Of a DNA stretch of 64,000 nucleotides, positions 1-9,073 are shown piece by piece. Location of the stretch: contig CAVYEW010000003.1 of NCBI GenBank assembly GCA_963767645.1, positions 310,001 to 374,000 of the forward strand. Direction: 5' to 3'. The DNA comes from DATFDN01 sp963767645 (GTDB lineage Bacteria; Pseudomonadota; Alphaproteobacteria; Acetobacterales; Acetobacteraceae). Position 1 is the first letter of the stretch, and every line of letters begins with the position of its first letter. The translations under genes and the position numbers were made by a program. Under the pieces are notes generated by a model. The model saw only the letters and a list, made by a program, of their open reading frames with translations, did no database searches and was not told the DNA's origin.

Positions 1-1138
1 GCCGCACGTCGGCTGGCCGCAGCGGTGCTGCGCCGGCTGGGCAGCCTGGATGCGGGTACTAAACCCGCTTCTGCGGAAGGCGCCCCCCGTTCCGGTGCGG
101 CATGTGCTGCGTTTGGGTGCCGCAGGGCTGCTGTTGGCGCAGGCGCCGGCCCATGCGGCAGTGGCAACGGCCGTCGCGCTTGCGCGCGCGCGGGGCCTCT
201 CCCCCTTCGCCGGCCTCGTCAACGCGGTTCTCCGGCGCCTCTCGGAAAATGGTCACGCCGCGCTGGCCGACTTGGACGGTCCAATTCTGGATACGCCGGC
301 ATGGCTCTGGAAATCCTGGGGCGCAGAGGCGCGGGAGATCGCCTGCGCGCATCAGGTGCCGGCAGGGATTGATCTCACGCTGCGATCAGGAACCGAGGCC
401 CCGCCCGGAGGCTGGACATTGCCGACAGGGTCGGTGCGGTTTGCTGCAGGAACGCGCGTCGCCGAGTTGCCCGGCTATAAAGACGGCGCGTTCTGGGTAC
501 AGGATGCGGCGGCGGCACTGCCGGCTCGGCTCTTGCGGCCGCAACCGGGTGAGCATGTCGCCGATTTGTGCGCGGCTCCGGGCGGGAAGACAGCGCAGCT
601 CGCAGCCTCGGGCGTGCAGGTGGCGGCCGTGGAGCGGGACGCGAACCGGATCACGCGCCTGCGGGAGAACCTCGCCCGGCTGCACCTGCCCGTGGAGGTC
701 GTCCATGCGGACGCTGCAGAGTGGAACCCCCCTGCCCTGTTCGACGCGGTGCTGCTCGATGCGCCTTGCAGCGCGACCGGAACCATACGCCGCCATCCCG
801 ACGTGGCCCGGCTGAGAAGGCCGCGCGATCTGGCAGTTCTGGCGGCCATCCAGGATCGTCTTCTAGCAGCAACAGGCCGCCTGCTGCGACCGGGCGGGCG
901 TCTCGTCTATGCTGTCTGTTCGCTTCAGCCCGAGGAGGGGGCGCCACGGATCGAGCAGCTGCTGGCGCAAGGCGGATGGCGCCTTGATCCGTTCATGCCG
1001 GATGAACTGGCCGGATTGCCCGAAGCGCGCACCGCCCAGGGATATTTGCGTACGCACCCTGGCATGTGGGCCGAGCATGGCGGAATGGACGGATTTTTCG
1101 CCGCCCGGTTGGTGCGGCTCGGAGGCAAGGATCAATGA
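1..1138 (+). CDS. rsmB: 16S rRNA m5C967 methyltransferase RsmB (5' end outside window, frameshifted)
   Basis: Methylates a cytosine of 16S rRNA with S-adenosylmethionine. The N-terminal NusB-like part includes PAHAAVATAV and VNAVLRRL. The Rossmann domain shows motif I (DLCAAPGGKTAQL), motif IV with its cysteine (DAPCSATGT) and the catalytic cysteine of YAVCSLQPEE. Two frames must be joined. Frame 1 from base 1 reads ARRLAAAVLRRLGSLDA, typical of the NusB-like domain, and frame 2 continues VLNPLLRK from base 56. Removing one G of the GGG at 54-56 restores a continuous protein, so the ATG at 50 is probably not the true start. The stop overlaps the MOSC gene start as ATGA. The function is well supported; the true 5' end lies outside the window. 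Confidence 0.88.
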   Translation, partial: PHVGWPQRCCAGWAAWMRVLNPLLRKAPPVPVRHVLRLGAAGLLLAQAPAHAAVATAVALARARGLSPFAGLVNAVLRRLSENGHAALADLDGPILDTPAWLWKSWGAEAREIACAHQVPAGIDLTLRSGTEAPPGGWTLPTGSVRFAAGTRVAELPGYKDGAFWVQDAAAALPARLLRPQPGEHVADLCAAPGGKTAQLAASGVQVAAVERDANRITRLRENLARLHLPVEVVHADAAEWNPPALFDAVLLDAPCSATGTIRRHPDVARLRRPRDLAVLAAIQDRLLAATGRLLRPGGRLVYAVCSLQPEEGAPRIEQLLAQGGWRLDPFMPDELAGLPEARTAQGYLRTHPGMWAEHGGMDGFFAARLVRLGGKDQ

Positions 1139-1677
1139 GCAGAGTGGTGATCGCGGTCAGCAGCAGCGGATGGCATGGGTTCAGCAAGCCGAACCGCGAG
1201 AGCATCAATCTGCTGACTGGCCTGGGAGTCGAGGGGGACGCCCATGCGGGTGCGACGGTGAAGCACCGGTCGCGGGTGAGGCGAGATCCAACCCAGCCCA
1301 ACCTGCGGCAAGTTCATCTGATCCACGACGAACTGCATGACGAGTTGCGCAAGGCGGGATTTGACGTGGCTGCCGGAACGATGGGCGAGAACGTCACCAC
1401 GCGGGGTGTCGATCTGCTTGGGCTGCCGCGTGGCACGCTGTTGCACCTGGGCGCCTCGGCCGTCGTCGAGGTCACGGGGCTGCGCAATCCCTGCCTTCAA
1501 CTGGACCAATACCAGCCGGGTCTGATGTCAGCGGTCCTGGAGCGCGACGACGCCGGCGAGCTGATCCGCAAGGCGGGCATCATGGCGATCGTTCGCACGC
1601 CCGGCAGCGTCCGAGCCGGCGATCTCATCGAGGTCGAACTGCCGTCAGAACCCCATCAGCGGCTGGCGCCGGTATGA
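1135..1677 (+). CDS. MOSC domain-containing protein
   Basis: A stand-alone MOSC domain of 180 residues, a fold related to the C-terminus of molybdenum cofactor sulfurase that binds or carries sulfur. The conserved cysteine lies in TGLRNPCLQL and is preceded by the usual GENVTTRG motif (GExF/VTTxG). The start is the ATG that overlaps the rsmB stop (ATGA), so translation is probably coupled; an upstream in-frame start at 1066 would lie inside rsmB. The physiological substrate of such small MOSC proteins is generally unknown. They are often annotated as YiiM-like or as sulfurase. Nothing else in the window points to molybdenum cofactor metabolism. Confidence 0.82.
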   Translation: MSRVVIAVSSSGWHGFSKPNRESINLLTGLGVEGDAHAGATVKHRSRVRRDPTQPNLRQVHLIHDELHDELRKAGFDVAAGTMGENVTTRGVDLLGLPRGTLLHLGASAVVEVTGLRNPCLQLDQYQPGLMSAVLERDDAGELIRKAGIMAIVRTPGSVRAGDLIEVELPSEPHQRLAPV

Positions 1678-1691
1678 CCTGGCCGCGGCCG

Positions 1692-3884
1692 CTAGGAAGC
1701 CACCTTCTCCAGATAGCGATCGAGCACCCGCTTGGCGCCAGCCTTGTCGAAGGCCACGTCAAGACGATCATCCTCCGTGGCAGTAACGGTGCCGTAGCCG
1801 AACTTCTGATGGAACACGCGGCTGCCAATCGGGATGGCGTCGGCGCGCGCGGGACGGCCGGGCTGCTCCCAGACCTCGATGACCTTACGCTGTGCGGCAG
1901 GGAACGGGAACTGGCTGGTGAACAGGCTCGCCGCCGCCGTATGGGCGTCTCGCGCAAGCATCGCCGATCCGGTCCGTTCGATTTCCGCCTCGGGCAGTTC
2001 GTCTATGAAGCGGCTGGGGATGCTGCTCTGCCAGTTTGAATAGACGCGGCGGTTGGTCGCGTGACTGACGATGGCACGGTGACGGGCGCGCGTGAGGCCG
2101 ACATAGGCCAGGCGACGCTCCTCCTCCAATCCTTTGGCGCCGGTCTCGTCGAGGGCACGCTGGTTGGGAAACAAGCCTTCCTCCCAACCGGGGAGGAACA
2201 CGGTGTCGAACTCCAGCCCTTTGGCGCCATGCAGGGTCATCAGGCTGACCCGGTCGCCTTCGGCGTTCTCCTCGTTTTCCATCACGAGAGCGACGTGGTC
2301 GAGGAAACCGGCAAGGGTCTCAAAATCCGACAGGGCCCGGATCAGCTCCTTCAGATTCTCTAGCCGGCCCGGCGCCTCAGGCGATTTGTCCTTCTGCCAC
2401 ATGTCCGTATAGCCGCTCTCATCGAGCATCGTGGCCAGGGTGACGATATGACCGTCGGCGCTGAGCATCGAGCGCCAACGCGCGAAGCCGCGTAGGAGCT
2501 CGGCCATCGACTCCCGGACCTTGCCTTTGAACCGTCCGTCGGCGAGGAGCCGCGCGGCAGCTTCGGCGAGCGATATGCCGTGACCACGTGCCGTCTCGTG
2601 CAGCAGTCGCAAAGCCGCCTCGCCTACGCCGCGCCGCGGGACGTTGACGATGCGTTCGAAAGCGAGGTCATCGGCCGGCTGGGCGAGCACGCGCATATAG
2701 GCGATCGCATCCCGGATCTCCTGGCGTTCGTAGAACCGGAGGCCGCCAATGACCCGGTATGGCAGGCCGAGCGTAATCAGCCGCTCCTCGAAGGCCCGGG
2801 TCTGAAAGCCGGCGCGCACCAGGATCGCCATCTCGGCGAGCGAGTGACCGCTTCTGCGAAGCTTCTCGATCCGGTCGCCGACCATCCGCGCCTCCTCGTC
2901 GGAGTCCCATAGGCCGATGATCTGCACCTTCTCTCCGGAGGAATCATTGCGGCTCGGGCGCAAGGTTTTCCCGAGCCGGCCCTGGTTGTGACCGATCAGC
3001 GCGGACGCGGCTGCCAGAATGGGGGCAGTGGAGCGATAATTGGCCTCCAGGCGAACCACGTGCGCTCCAGGAAAATCCTGCTCAAAGCGCAAGATGTTCT
3101 CGACCTCGGCACCCCGCCAAGAGTAGATCGATTGGTCGTCGTCGCCAACGCAGCAAATGTTCCGGTGCTCCTGGGCCAACAGGCGAAGCCAGAGGTATTG
3201 AACCACGTTCGTGTCTTGATATTCGTCGACCAGGATATAGCGAAAGACGCGATGATATTGCGCGAGCACGTCGGGCTGGGTGCGGAGGATTTCGGTCATG
3301 TGCAGGAGCAGGTCGCCGAAATCGGCCGCGTTCAGGTCGCGCAGCCGTTCCTGGTAGGCTGCATAGAGCGCCCGGGCGCGGCCGGCAGCGAAATCGGTGT
3401 CCTCGGCCTCGGTGACGCGAGCTGGCGTGAGGCCGCGATCCTTCCAGCGCTGGATGGCGCTCATCAGGCCGGCGGGCGGCCAGCGTCTTGTGTCGGTGCC
3501 CGCCGTCTCCATTACCTGCTTCAAGAGGCGGAGCTGGTCGTCGGAGTCCAGGATCGTGAAGCCTGAACCGAGGCCGACATATTCGGCATGGCGGCGCAGC
3601 ATTCGCGCGCAAAGGGCATGGAACGTCCCGAGCCAGAGTCCTTCGGCCGGACGGCCAAGGATGGCGCCGACCCGCTCGCGCATCTCGCGGGCGGCCTTGT
3701 TGGTGAAGGTGACGGCCAGGACCTGCCCAGGAGCGACGCGGTTCGAGACAAGGATGTGGGCGAAGCGGGTGGTGAGCACGCGGGTCTTGCCTGTCCCGGC
3801 GCCGGCGAGCACGAGGAGCGGGCCGTCGAGCATCTCGACGGCGGCGCGCTGCTCGGGATTCAGCCGGGCCAGGTAGTCGGTCAT
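1692..3884 (-). CDS. uvrD: ATP-dependent DNA helicase UvrD/PcrA (superfamily 1A)
   Basis: A 730-residue 3'-5' helicase for nucleotide excision and mismatch repair. Visible motifs are Walker A GAGTGKT near residue 30, motif II with DEYQDT, motif III DDDQSIYSWRGA, VVRLEANYRST, the helicase 2A element LMTLHGAKGLEFD, and YVGLTRARH. The C-terminus carries HQKFGYGTV, the tudor-like tail that contacts RNA polymerase in UvrD/PcrA. Length matches the family (about 720-780). It ends 14 bases after the convergent MOSC gene. The start ATG at 3884 lies 7 bases after the metF stop on the same strand, so the two are probably co-transcribed. Confidence 0.95.
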   Translation of the reverse strand: MTDYLARLNPEQRAAVEMLDGPLLVLAGAGTGKTRVLTTRFAHILVSNRVAPGQVLAVTFTNKAAREMRERVGAILGRPAEGLWLGTFHALCARMLRRHAEYVGLGSGFTILDSDDQLRLLKQVMETAGTDTRRWPPAGLMSAIQRWKDRGLTPARVTEAEDTDFAAGRARALYAAYQERLRDLNAADFGDLLLHMTEILRTQPDVLAQYHRVFRYILVDEYQDTNVVQYLWLRLLAQEHRNICCVGDDDQSIYSWRGAEVENILRFEQDFPGAHVVRLEANYRSTAPILAAASALIGHNQGRLGKTLRPSRNDSSGEKVQIIGLWDSDEEARMVGDRIEKLRRSGHSLAEMAILVRAGFQTRAFEERLITLGLPYRVIGGLRFYERQEIRDAIAYMRVLAQPADDLAFERIVNVPRRGVGEAALRLLHETARGHGISLAEAAARLLADGRFKGKVRESMAELLRGFARWRSMLSADGHIVTLATMLDESGYTDMWQKDKSPEAPGRLENLKELIRALSDFETLAGFLDHVALVMENEENAEGDRVSLMTLHGAKGLEFDTVFLPGWEEGLFPNQRALDETGAKGLEEERRLAYVGLTRARHRAIVSHATNRRVYSNWQSSIPSRFIDELPEAEIERTGSAMLARDAHTAAASLFTSQFPFPAAQRKVIEVWEQPGRPARADAIPIGSRVFHQKFGYGTVTATEDDRLDVAFDKAGAKRVLDRYLEKVAS

Positions 3885-3891
3885 CCTGCGA

Positions 3892-4882
3892 TCATCGGCT
3901 GGCTTCCGAGTCCCCTGGCGCTGCCGCAGAGGCCGGTTGCGGCCGCACGCCGAGGATATGGGAAATGGCGTAGGTCAGCTCGGGCCGATTCAGGGTGTAG
4001 AAGTGGAACTCGTCCACGCCGTTGGCCTGAAGCAGACGCACCTGCTCGGCCGCGACGATGGCGGCGATTATGCGCCGCAACTCCGGGTCGTCGTCGGTGC
4101 CGGCAAAAAGCCTAGCTAACCAGGATGGTATGCTAGTCCCGCACATCCCGCTCATTCGGACCGCCTGGGTGAAGTTCATGACCGGCAGGATGCCGGGCAC
4201 GATCGGGGCGGTGATGCCGGCGGCCAGACACTTGTCCAGGAAGCGGAGGAACACCGACGAGTCAAAGAAGAATTGGGTGATTGCGCGGGTGGCGCCGGCA
4301 TCGAGCTTGCGCTTCAGGTTGTCGAGATCGGAATCCGGGCCAAGGGCTTGCGGATGGGTCTCCGGGTAGGCCGCGACGGAGATCTCGAAATCCGCCACGC
4401 GGCGAAGCCCGGCGACGAGATCGGCGGCGTAGCGATACCCGTCGGGATGCGGTTCGTGCTGACCCTGGGCTGGTGGATCACCCCGCAAGGCCACCACATG
4501 GCGCACCCCGGAGTCCCAGGTACTGGCGCGCGACCTCGTCGACCTCCGCCTTACTGGCGCCGACGCAGGTGAGATGCGCCGCTGGGACGAGCGCGGACTC
4601 CCGCGCAATGCGGATCACAGTTGCGTGGGTGCGGGTCCGCGTGCTTCCGCCGGCGCCATAAGTGACGGAAACGAACCGGGGTTGCAGCGGCTCCAGGCGG
4701 CGGATGCAGAACCAAAGCTGCTGCTCCAAAGCATCGGTGCGGGGCGGGAAGAACTCAAAGGAGAGCTTAGGGGTGGGACCGTCCAGGGCCGGCGACGGCA
4801 GGCCGCTGATGCGAGGGAGAGTAAGCCATCGCTCGAGCGTCGGCTTGGGCTGCTCTTGAAAGACTGGGGCAAGGCGATTCAT
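3892..4882 (-). CDS. metF: 5,10-methylenetetrahydrofolate reductase MetF, split by a frameshift
   Basis: Reduces methylene-THF to methyl-THF, the methyl donor for methionine synthesis. The N-terminal half (from 4882 down to about 4521) has KLSFEFFPPRT, SVTYGAGGSTR and HLTCVGASKAEV. The C-terminal half, in another frame, has WDSGVRHVVALRGDPP, YPETHPQA, ITQFFFDSSVF and VPGILPVMNF. The junction reads VDEVARQY then WDSGVRH if one base of the GG at 4519-4520 is removed. Start chosen at ATG 4882, shortly before the conserved core; an in-frame extension to 4984 lacks family similarity. Both halves are well conserved, so the break is either recent or a sequence error. It lies upstream of uvrD in the same orientation. 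Confidence 0.88.
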
Positions 4883-5080
4883 GCGGGGTGTTGTGCCGGC
4901 TTGCGGGCTGGCCGCGCAACCCCGTGAAGCTATCACTGCGCGCGTTGCGGATTGTTCCCCGCGTGCTACATCCTGCTCACGCAAGCTTAACCTTGACCCT
5001 GTTTCAATCCGCTTGGCGACCCGGCAAGAGCGCCGGAGCTAGACAGTGACGAGCGCGCCCCTTTGGTTCGAGGTTGAAAG

Positions 5081-5896
5081 ATGCGTGTCCCGAAACGAGG
5101 CTGTACCTGGCTTGCAGTCATGGGAATAGCGGGCGTGCTCGCTGGCTGCGCGACGCGACCCCCGGCCAGTCAGCCGGACGCTCTTGCCGAATACAGGGCC
5201 GTCAACGACCCGCTTGAACCCTTTAATCGGGCCATGTACGCGGTCAATCTCAGGCTGGACCGCTATGCGCTGCGACCGGCAGCCGTGGCTTACACCGATG
5301 TAGTTCCGGCAGGCGTGCGCAGCGGCATCCACAACATCCTCGGCAATCTGACGACCCCGGTGAAGCTCGGCAACGACATGCTTCAGGGCAAGCCGCACCG
5401 CGCCGGAAATACCCTGATGCGCTTCGTGATCAACACCACGATCGGCGGGTTGGGCTTCTTCGACGTGGCGAAGAACCTGGGCTACCCTGACCATGACACC
5501 GATTTCGGCCTGACCCTTGCCGCGTGGGGAGCAGGCTCTGGGCCGTATCTGTTCCTGCCCGTGCTCGGCCCTGGGAGCCCGCGGGATTCCTCGGGCCGAA
5601 TTGTCGACATCGCAGGTGATCCGTTCAACTATTTCGGTCAGGGCGCTGCCGTGACGGCCGCGAACTGGAGCCGCTTCGGGCTGAACCTGGTCGATGCGCG
5701 TGCTCAATACCTGGGCACGCTCTCGCAAATCCGCCGCACCGCCCTAGATCCCTATGCGACGTTCCGAAGCCTTTACCGCCAGCACCGGGCTGCCCAAGTA
5801 GACGAGACTCGCGAGGCCGATCAACGGACGGTCCCGGCCTGGTTTCCCCGCCCCGCCGCGGCCGCGCCCGCGGCTGCTTCCTCCCCCGCCCGCTGA
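5081..5896 (+). CDS. mlaA: MlaA (VacJ) outer-membrane phospholipid-asymmetry lipoprotein
   Basis: A 271-residue lipoprotein that removes mislocalised phospholipid from the outer leaflet of the outer membrane. The signal peptide ends in the lipobox LAGC, placing the lipidated cysteine near residue 23. The family core is intact: NDPLEPFNRAMYAVN, the GNLTTPVKLGNDMLQG segment, NTTIGGLGFFDVA, and DTDFGLTLAAWG followed by GPYLFLPVLGP. The C-terminus is alanine/proline rich and probably disordered. It sits 17 bases upstream of mlaC, so the outer-membrane and periplasmic parts of the Mla pathway form one transcription unit. The inner-membrane MlaFEDB genes are not in the window. Confidence 0.95.
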   Translation: MRVPKRGCTWLAVMGIAGVLAGCATRPPASQPDALAEYRAVNDPLEPFNRAMYAVNLRLDRYALRPAAVAYTDVVPAGVRSGIHNILGNLTTPVKLGNDMLQGKPHRAGNTLMRFVINTTIGGLGFFDVAKNLGYPDHDTDFGLTLAAWGAGSGPYLFLPVLGPGSPRDSSGRIVDIAGDPFNYFGQGAAVTAANWSRFGLNLVDARAQYLGTLSQIRRTALDPYATFRSLYRQHRAAQVDETREADQRTVPAWFPRPAAAAPAAASSPAR

Positions 5897-5913
5897 GCGA
5901 CACGAGGCTATCG

Positions 5914-6516
5914 ATGTTTTCTCGCCGTACCGCCCTGACCCTGACTGCCGCCTGCTTGGCCGTGCTTGCAGTTCCCGGCGCCAGGGCGCAGACACCGGAG
6001 CAGGCCTCCGCTTTCGTCCAGAGCCTGGGCAATCAGCTCGTCGGAATCGTCAACGGATCTGGGTCGGCTGAGCAGAAGAGCGCGGCGCTCACGCGCGTGA
6101 TCGACTCTGACGTGGATGTGGCCGGCGTGGCGCGGTTCTGCCTGGGGCGTTTCTGGCGGCTGGCGACACCGCAGCAGCAGCGCGAATACGAGACGCTGTT
6201 CCGCAGGGTGCTCATTCTCAGCATTACCTCCAAGATCGGTGACTACCAGGGCGTGCGGTTTACCATCGGCCGCACGACGCCGCGGCAGGACGAACAAGTC
6301 GTGGCCACCACGATCGCCGGTCCGAAGAAGCCGCCTGCAGAGGTGGACTGGGCGGTGAGGACTGTGGACGGCAGCCCCAAGATCGTCGATGTGGTGGCCG
6401 AGGGCACCTCGCTCCGCCTCACTCAGCGCGACGACTATGCTTCCTTCATCGTGCAGCACCATGACAGCGTTCAGGCCCTGATCGATGCCATGCAGAGGCA
6501 GGCCAGCAACGCCTAG
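5914..6516 (+). CDS. mlaC: MlaC-like periplasmic phospholipid-binding protein
   Basis: A 200-residue protein with a signal peptide (residues 1-25, ending AQT after ARA) and a Tol-Ttg2/MlaC domain. It shuttles phospholipids between MlaA and the inner-membrane Mla complex. Visible landmarks are DVDVAGVARFCLGRFW, the LATPQQQREYETLF helix and SKIGDYQGVRF, followed by the VDWAVRTVDG and KIVDVVAEG strands. Length is typical of the family. It follows mlaA by 17 bases; its final bases overlap the last codons of the convergent GNAT gene by 4 bases. Confidence 0.92.
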   Translation: MFSRRTALTLTAACLAVLAVPGARAQTPEQASAFVQSLGNQLVGIVNGSGSAEQKSAALTRVIDSDVDVAGVARFCLGRFWRLATPQQQREYETLFRRVLILSITSKIGDYQGVRFTIGRTTPRQDEQVVATTIAGPKKPPAEVDWAVRTVDGSPKIVDVVAEGTSLRLTQRDDYASFIVQHHDSVQALIDAMQRQASNA

Positions 6517-7049
6517 GGTTTCCGGCGAGCCATGCTCTGGTAGAGCAACATCCGGTGGCCGTCCCGGGTGAAGCTTTCCGCCTCGGTCATACCGATGGCG
6601 CCGAGCACGGTGCGAGAGGCGATGTTGCTGGCGCGGGCGACGGCCACGATGCGTTGGAGGCCCGCATGATCATGACCGAAGCGGAGTGCGGCCCCGGCGG
6701 CTTCGCGGGCGAGTCCCTGACCCTGCGCCTCGGGCCAGAGCGCGAATCTCAAGGCGATGCCGCGGCCGTCCGAGCGGTCCATGAAGCCAGTGACGCCGAG
6801 AAACTTCCGCGGCGCTGACGCCTCGTGCGACCAGCTAATCGCCCACATGCCGTAGCCACGGGCGCCCCAGAACGAGATGTCGGCGGCAAGCTCGGCTTCG
6901 GTCTGCGCAGGGGTGCGCACGCCGCCAAGCATAACGGCGAAGACCCGCGGATCGGCCTTGAGCGCCCGCAGGTCGCTCAGATCGGCCCGGCTTACCGGCA
7001 TCAGGGTCAGACGGGCCGTGCGGACCACCCAGGCCGGGTTGGTCAGCAA
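6513..7049 (-). CDS. GNAT N-acetyltransferase, RimJ/RimL type
   Basis: A 178-residue acetyl-CoA-dependent acetyltransferase of the Acetyltransf_3 type. The N-terminus TARLTLMPVSRADL and the MWAISW strand are characteristic. The CoA-binding motif A is ALWPEAQGQGLAREAAGA, and RIVAVARASNIASRTVLGAIGM is the usual asparagine/serine-containing tail helix. The substrate cannot be predicted: such proteins modify ribosomal-protein N-termini, small amines or antibiotics. It starts 3 bases after the stop of ettA on the same strand and may be co-transcribed with it. Confidence 0.85.
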   Translation of the reverse strand: MLTNPAWVVRTARLTLMPVSRADLSDLRALKADPRVFAVMLGGVRTPAQTEAELAADISFWGARGYGMWAISWSHEASAPRKFLGVTGFMDRSDGRGIALRFALWPEAQGQGLAREAAGAALRFGHDHAGLQRIVAVARASNIASRTVLGAIGMTEAESFTRDGHRMLLYQSMARRKP

Positions 7050-7052
7050 GCG

Positions 7053-8732
7053 CTAGCGGGCGAGCGGGCGGTACTTGATGCGGTGCGGCTCGGTCGCTTC
7101 CGCGCCGAGCCGACGGCGCTTGTCGTCCTCGTAGGCCTGGAAGTTGCCCTCGAACCACTCGACGTGGCTGTCGCCCTCGAACGCCAGGATATGGGTGGCG
7201 AGGCGGTCCAGGAACCAGCGGTCGTGGGTGATGATCACGGCACAGCCGGCAAACTCTGTCAGGGCTTCCTCAAGCGCGCGGAGCGTGTCCACGTCGAGGT
7301 CGTTGGTCGGCTCGTCGAGCAAGATCACGTTGTGCTCTGATTTCAGCATCTTCGCCAGATGCACCCGGTTGCGCTCGCCGCCCGAGAGGATTCCGACCTT
7401 CTTCTGCTGGTCCGCGCCCTTGAAGTTGAAGGCGGCCACATAGGCACGCGACTGCACCGCTCGCTTGCCGAGATAGATCACCTCGTCGCCCCCGCTGATC
7501 TCCTGCCAAACGGTCTTATTGGGGTCGAGCGAATCGCGCGATTGATCCACATAGCCGAGCTTCACCGTGTCACCGACCCGCAAGTGGCCCGCATCCGGGC
7601 TTTCCTGGCCGACGATCATGCGAAACAGCGTCGTCTTGCCGGCGCCGTTGGGACCGATTACGCCGACGATGCCGCCAGGGGGCAGCTTGAAATCGAGGTC
7701 GTCCATCAGGAGCCGGTTGGCGTAGCCCTTCGAGACGTCTTCGGCCTCGATCACCAAGTTGCCCAGGCGCGGGCCGGGTGGAATGACAATCTCCGCAACG
7801 CCCGACACCCGCTCCTGGGAGGCGGCCAACATATCCTCGTAGCGCTGGATACGAGCCCGGTTCTTTGCCTGGCGCGCGCGGGGCGAGGCCCCAATCCACT
7901 CCTCCTCGGCGGCGAGCGCCCGCTGGCGAGCGCTCTCCTCCTTCTCTTCCTGCGCCAGCCGCTTGCGCTTCTGGCTCAGCCAGGCCGAGTAGTTGCCCTC
8001 GTAGGGATACCCGCGGCCGCGCTCGATCTCGAGAATCCAGCCGGTCACGTTGTCAAGGAAGTAGCGGTCGTGGGTGACGAGCATTACGGTGCCCGGATAT
8101 TCGCGCAGCGTGCGCTCCAGCCAGGCGACGCTCTCGGCATCCAGGTGGTTGGTCGGTTCGTCGAGCAGGAGCAGATCGGGACGCTCCAGCAGCAGCCGGC
8201 AGAGGGCGACGCGCCGCCGCTCGCCTCCTGAAAGCGTGGTCACGTTGGCATCGGCCGGCGGACAGCGCAGTGCATCGAGCGCAATGTCTACGCGGCGGTC
8301 CAAGTCCCAGCCGTCCTCGGCGTCGATCTTAGCCTGCAGATCGGCCTGTTCCCCAAGCAGCTGGTTCATCTCGTCGTCGCTCATCGGTTCGGCGAAGCGC
8401 GCCGAGATCTCGTTGAAGCGGTCGAGCGCCGCCTTGAGGTCGGCGAACGCCTCCTCCACATTGCCGCCGACGGTCTTGGCCGGATCCAGTTGGGGCTCCT
8501 GGGACAGATAGCCCACGCGCACCCCGTCGGCGGCCCAGGCCTCGCCGCCGAATTCCTTCTCGATCCCAGCCATGATCTTCAGCAGGGTTGACTTTCCGGC
8601 GCCGTTCACGCCGAGCACGCCGATTTTCACGCCCGGCAAGAAAGACAGCGTGATGCCCTTGAAGACCTCCCGGCCGCCAGGAAAGGATTTGGTCAGGTTC
8701 TTCATCACGTAGACGTACTGGTAGCTGGGCAT
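7053..8732 (-). CDS. ettA: EttA, energy-dependent translational throttle ABC-F ATPase
   Basis: A 559-residue soluble ABC-F protein that binds the ribosomal E site and gates entry into elongation according to the ATP/ADP ratio. Two ABC cassettes are present: Walker A GVNGAGKST and GPNGAGKTT, signatures LSGGERRRVALC and LSGGERNRVHLA, and Walker B LLLLDEPTNHLD and VILLDEPTNDLD. The inter-domain linker and the EttA-type arm are present. Start at ATG 8732 (MPSYQYVYVMKNL), the usual family N-terminus; an upstream in-frame extension to 8858 would run into the tRNA gene. Length fits E. coli EttA (555). Confidence 0.95.
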   Translation of the reverse strand: MPSYQYVYVMKNLTKSFPGGREVFKGITLSFLPGVKIGVLGVNGAGKSTLLKIMAGIEKEFGGEAWAADGVRVGYLSQEPQLDPAKTVGGNVEEAFADLKAALDRFNEISARFAEPMSDDEMNQLLGEQADLQAKIDAEDGWDLDRRVDIALDALRCPPADANVTTLSGGERRRVALCRLLLERPDLLLLDEPTNHLDAESVAWLERTLREYPGTVMLVTHDRYFLDNVTGWILEIERGRGYPYEGNYSAWLSQKRKRLAQEEKEESARQRALAAEEEWIGASPRARQAKNRARIQRYEDMLAASQERVSGVAEIVIPPGPRLGNLVIEAEDVSKGYANRLLMDDLDFKLPPGGIVGVIGPNGAGKTTLFRMIVGQESPDAGHLRVGDTVKLGYVDQSRDSLDPNKTVWQEISGGDEVIYLGKRAVQSRAYVAAFNFKGADQQKKVGILSGGERNRVHLAKMLKSEHNVILLDEPTNDLDVDTLRALEEALTEFAGCAVIITHDRWFLDRLATHILAFEGDSHVEWFEGNFQAYEDDKRRRLGAEATEPHRIKYRPLAR

Positions 8733-8831
8733 CCGGTGGCGGCTCCTGCGGGATCTGGGGTGCGTTCTATGTGGCGATGCCTGAGCCGGCAACCAGGCGG
8801 TGAGTCGGCCATCGCCGATTGTCGCGCGCGG

Positions 8832-8904
8832 TGCGCCCGGCAGGACTCGAACCCGCAACCAAGCCGTTATGAGCGGCCCGCTCTAACCGTTGAGCTACAG
8901 GCGC
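8832..8904 (-). tRNA. tRNA with CAU anticodon, probably tRNA-Ile2 (elongator Met possible)
   Basis: A 73-nt cloverleaf on the minus strand. The acceptor stem is GCGCCTG/CGGGCGC, D-arm GCTC/GAGC, anticodon stem GGCCG/CGGCT with loop CTCATAA (anticodon CAU), and T-arm GCGGG/CCTGC with loop TTCGAGT. The D-loop is short and TTGGT follows the anticodon stem, as in tRNA-Ile2 genes whose C34 becomes lysidine through TilS. CCA is not encoded: ACCG follows the acceptor stem. Identity between Ile2 and elongator Met is inferred only by resemblance. Confidence 0.9.
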
Positions 8905-9073
8905 CCGCAGGCCGATGTGACTCAGACGGGGCAGTCAGCGCAAGTGTCGCCTGCATCCGTTTCGAGAATCAGCACTGTTTGCTTGGCGTGCTTCTCTCTG
9001 GCATACGGCCTCACCCCCGTCCTAGCGCCTGCTCCCGTCTTGGGAGCGGCGCGTCCGAGAGGAACTGCTTCGA

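Noticed and set aside
4500..4540. Selenocysteine or programmed frameshift explaining metF
   Set aside because: No slippery sequence or UGA in the correct frame; a plain one-base insertion explains it and the same pattern occurs at other sites.
4883..5080. Methionine-related riboswitch before metF
   Set aside because: No GATTTG/GCTAAAG or other known SAM/SAH aptamer pattern found in the leader.
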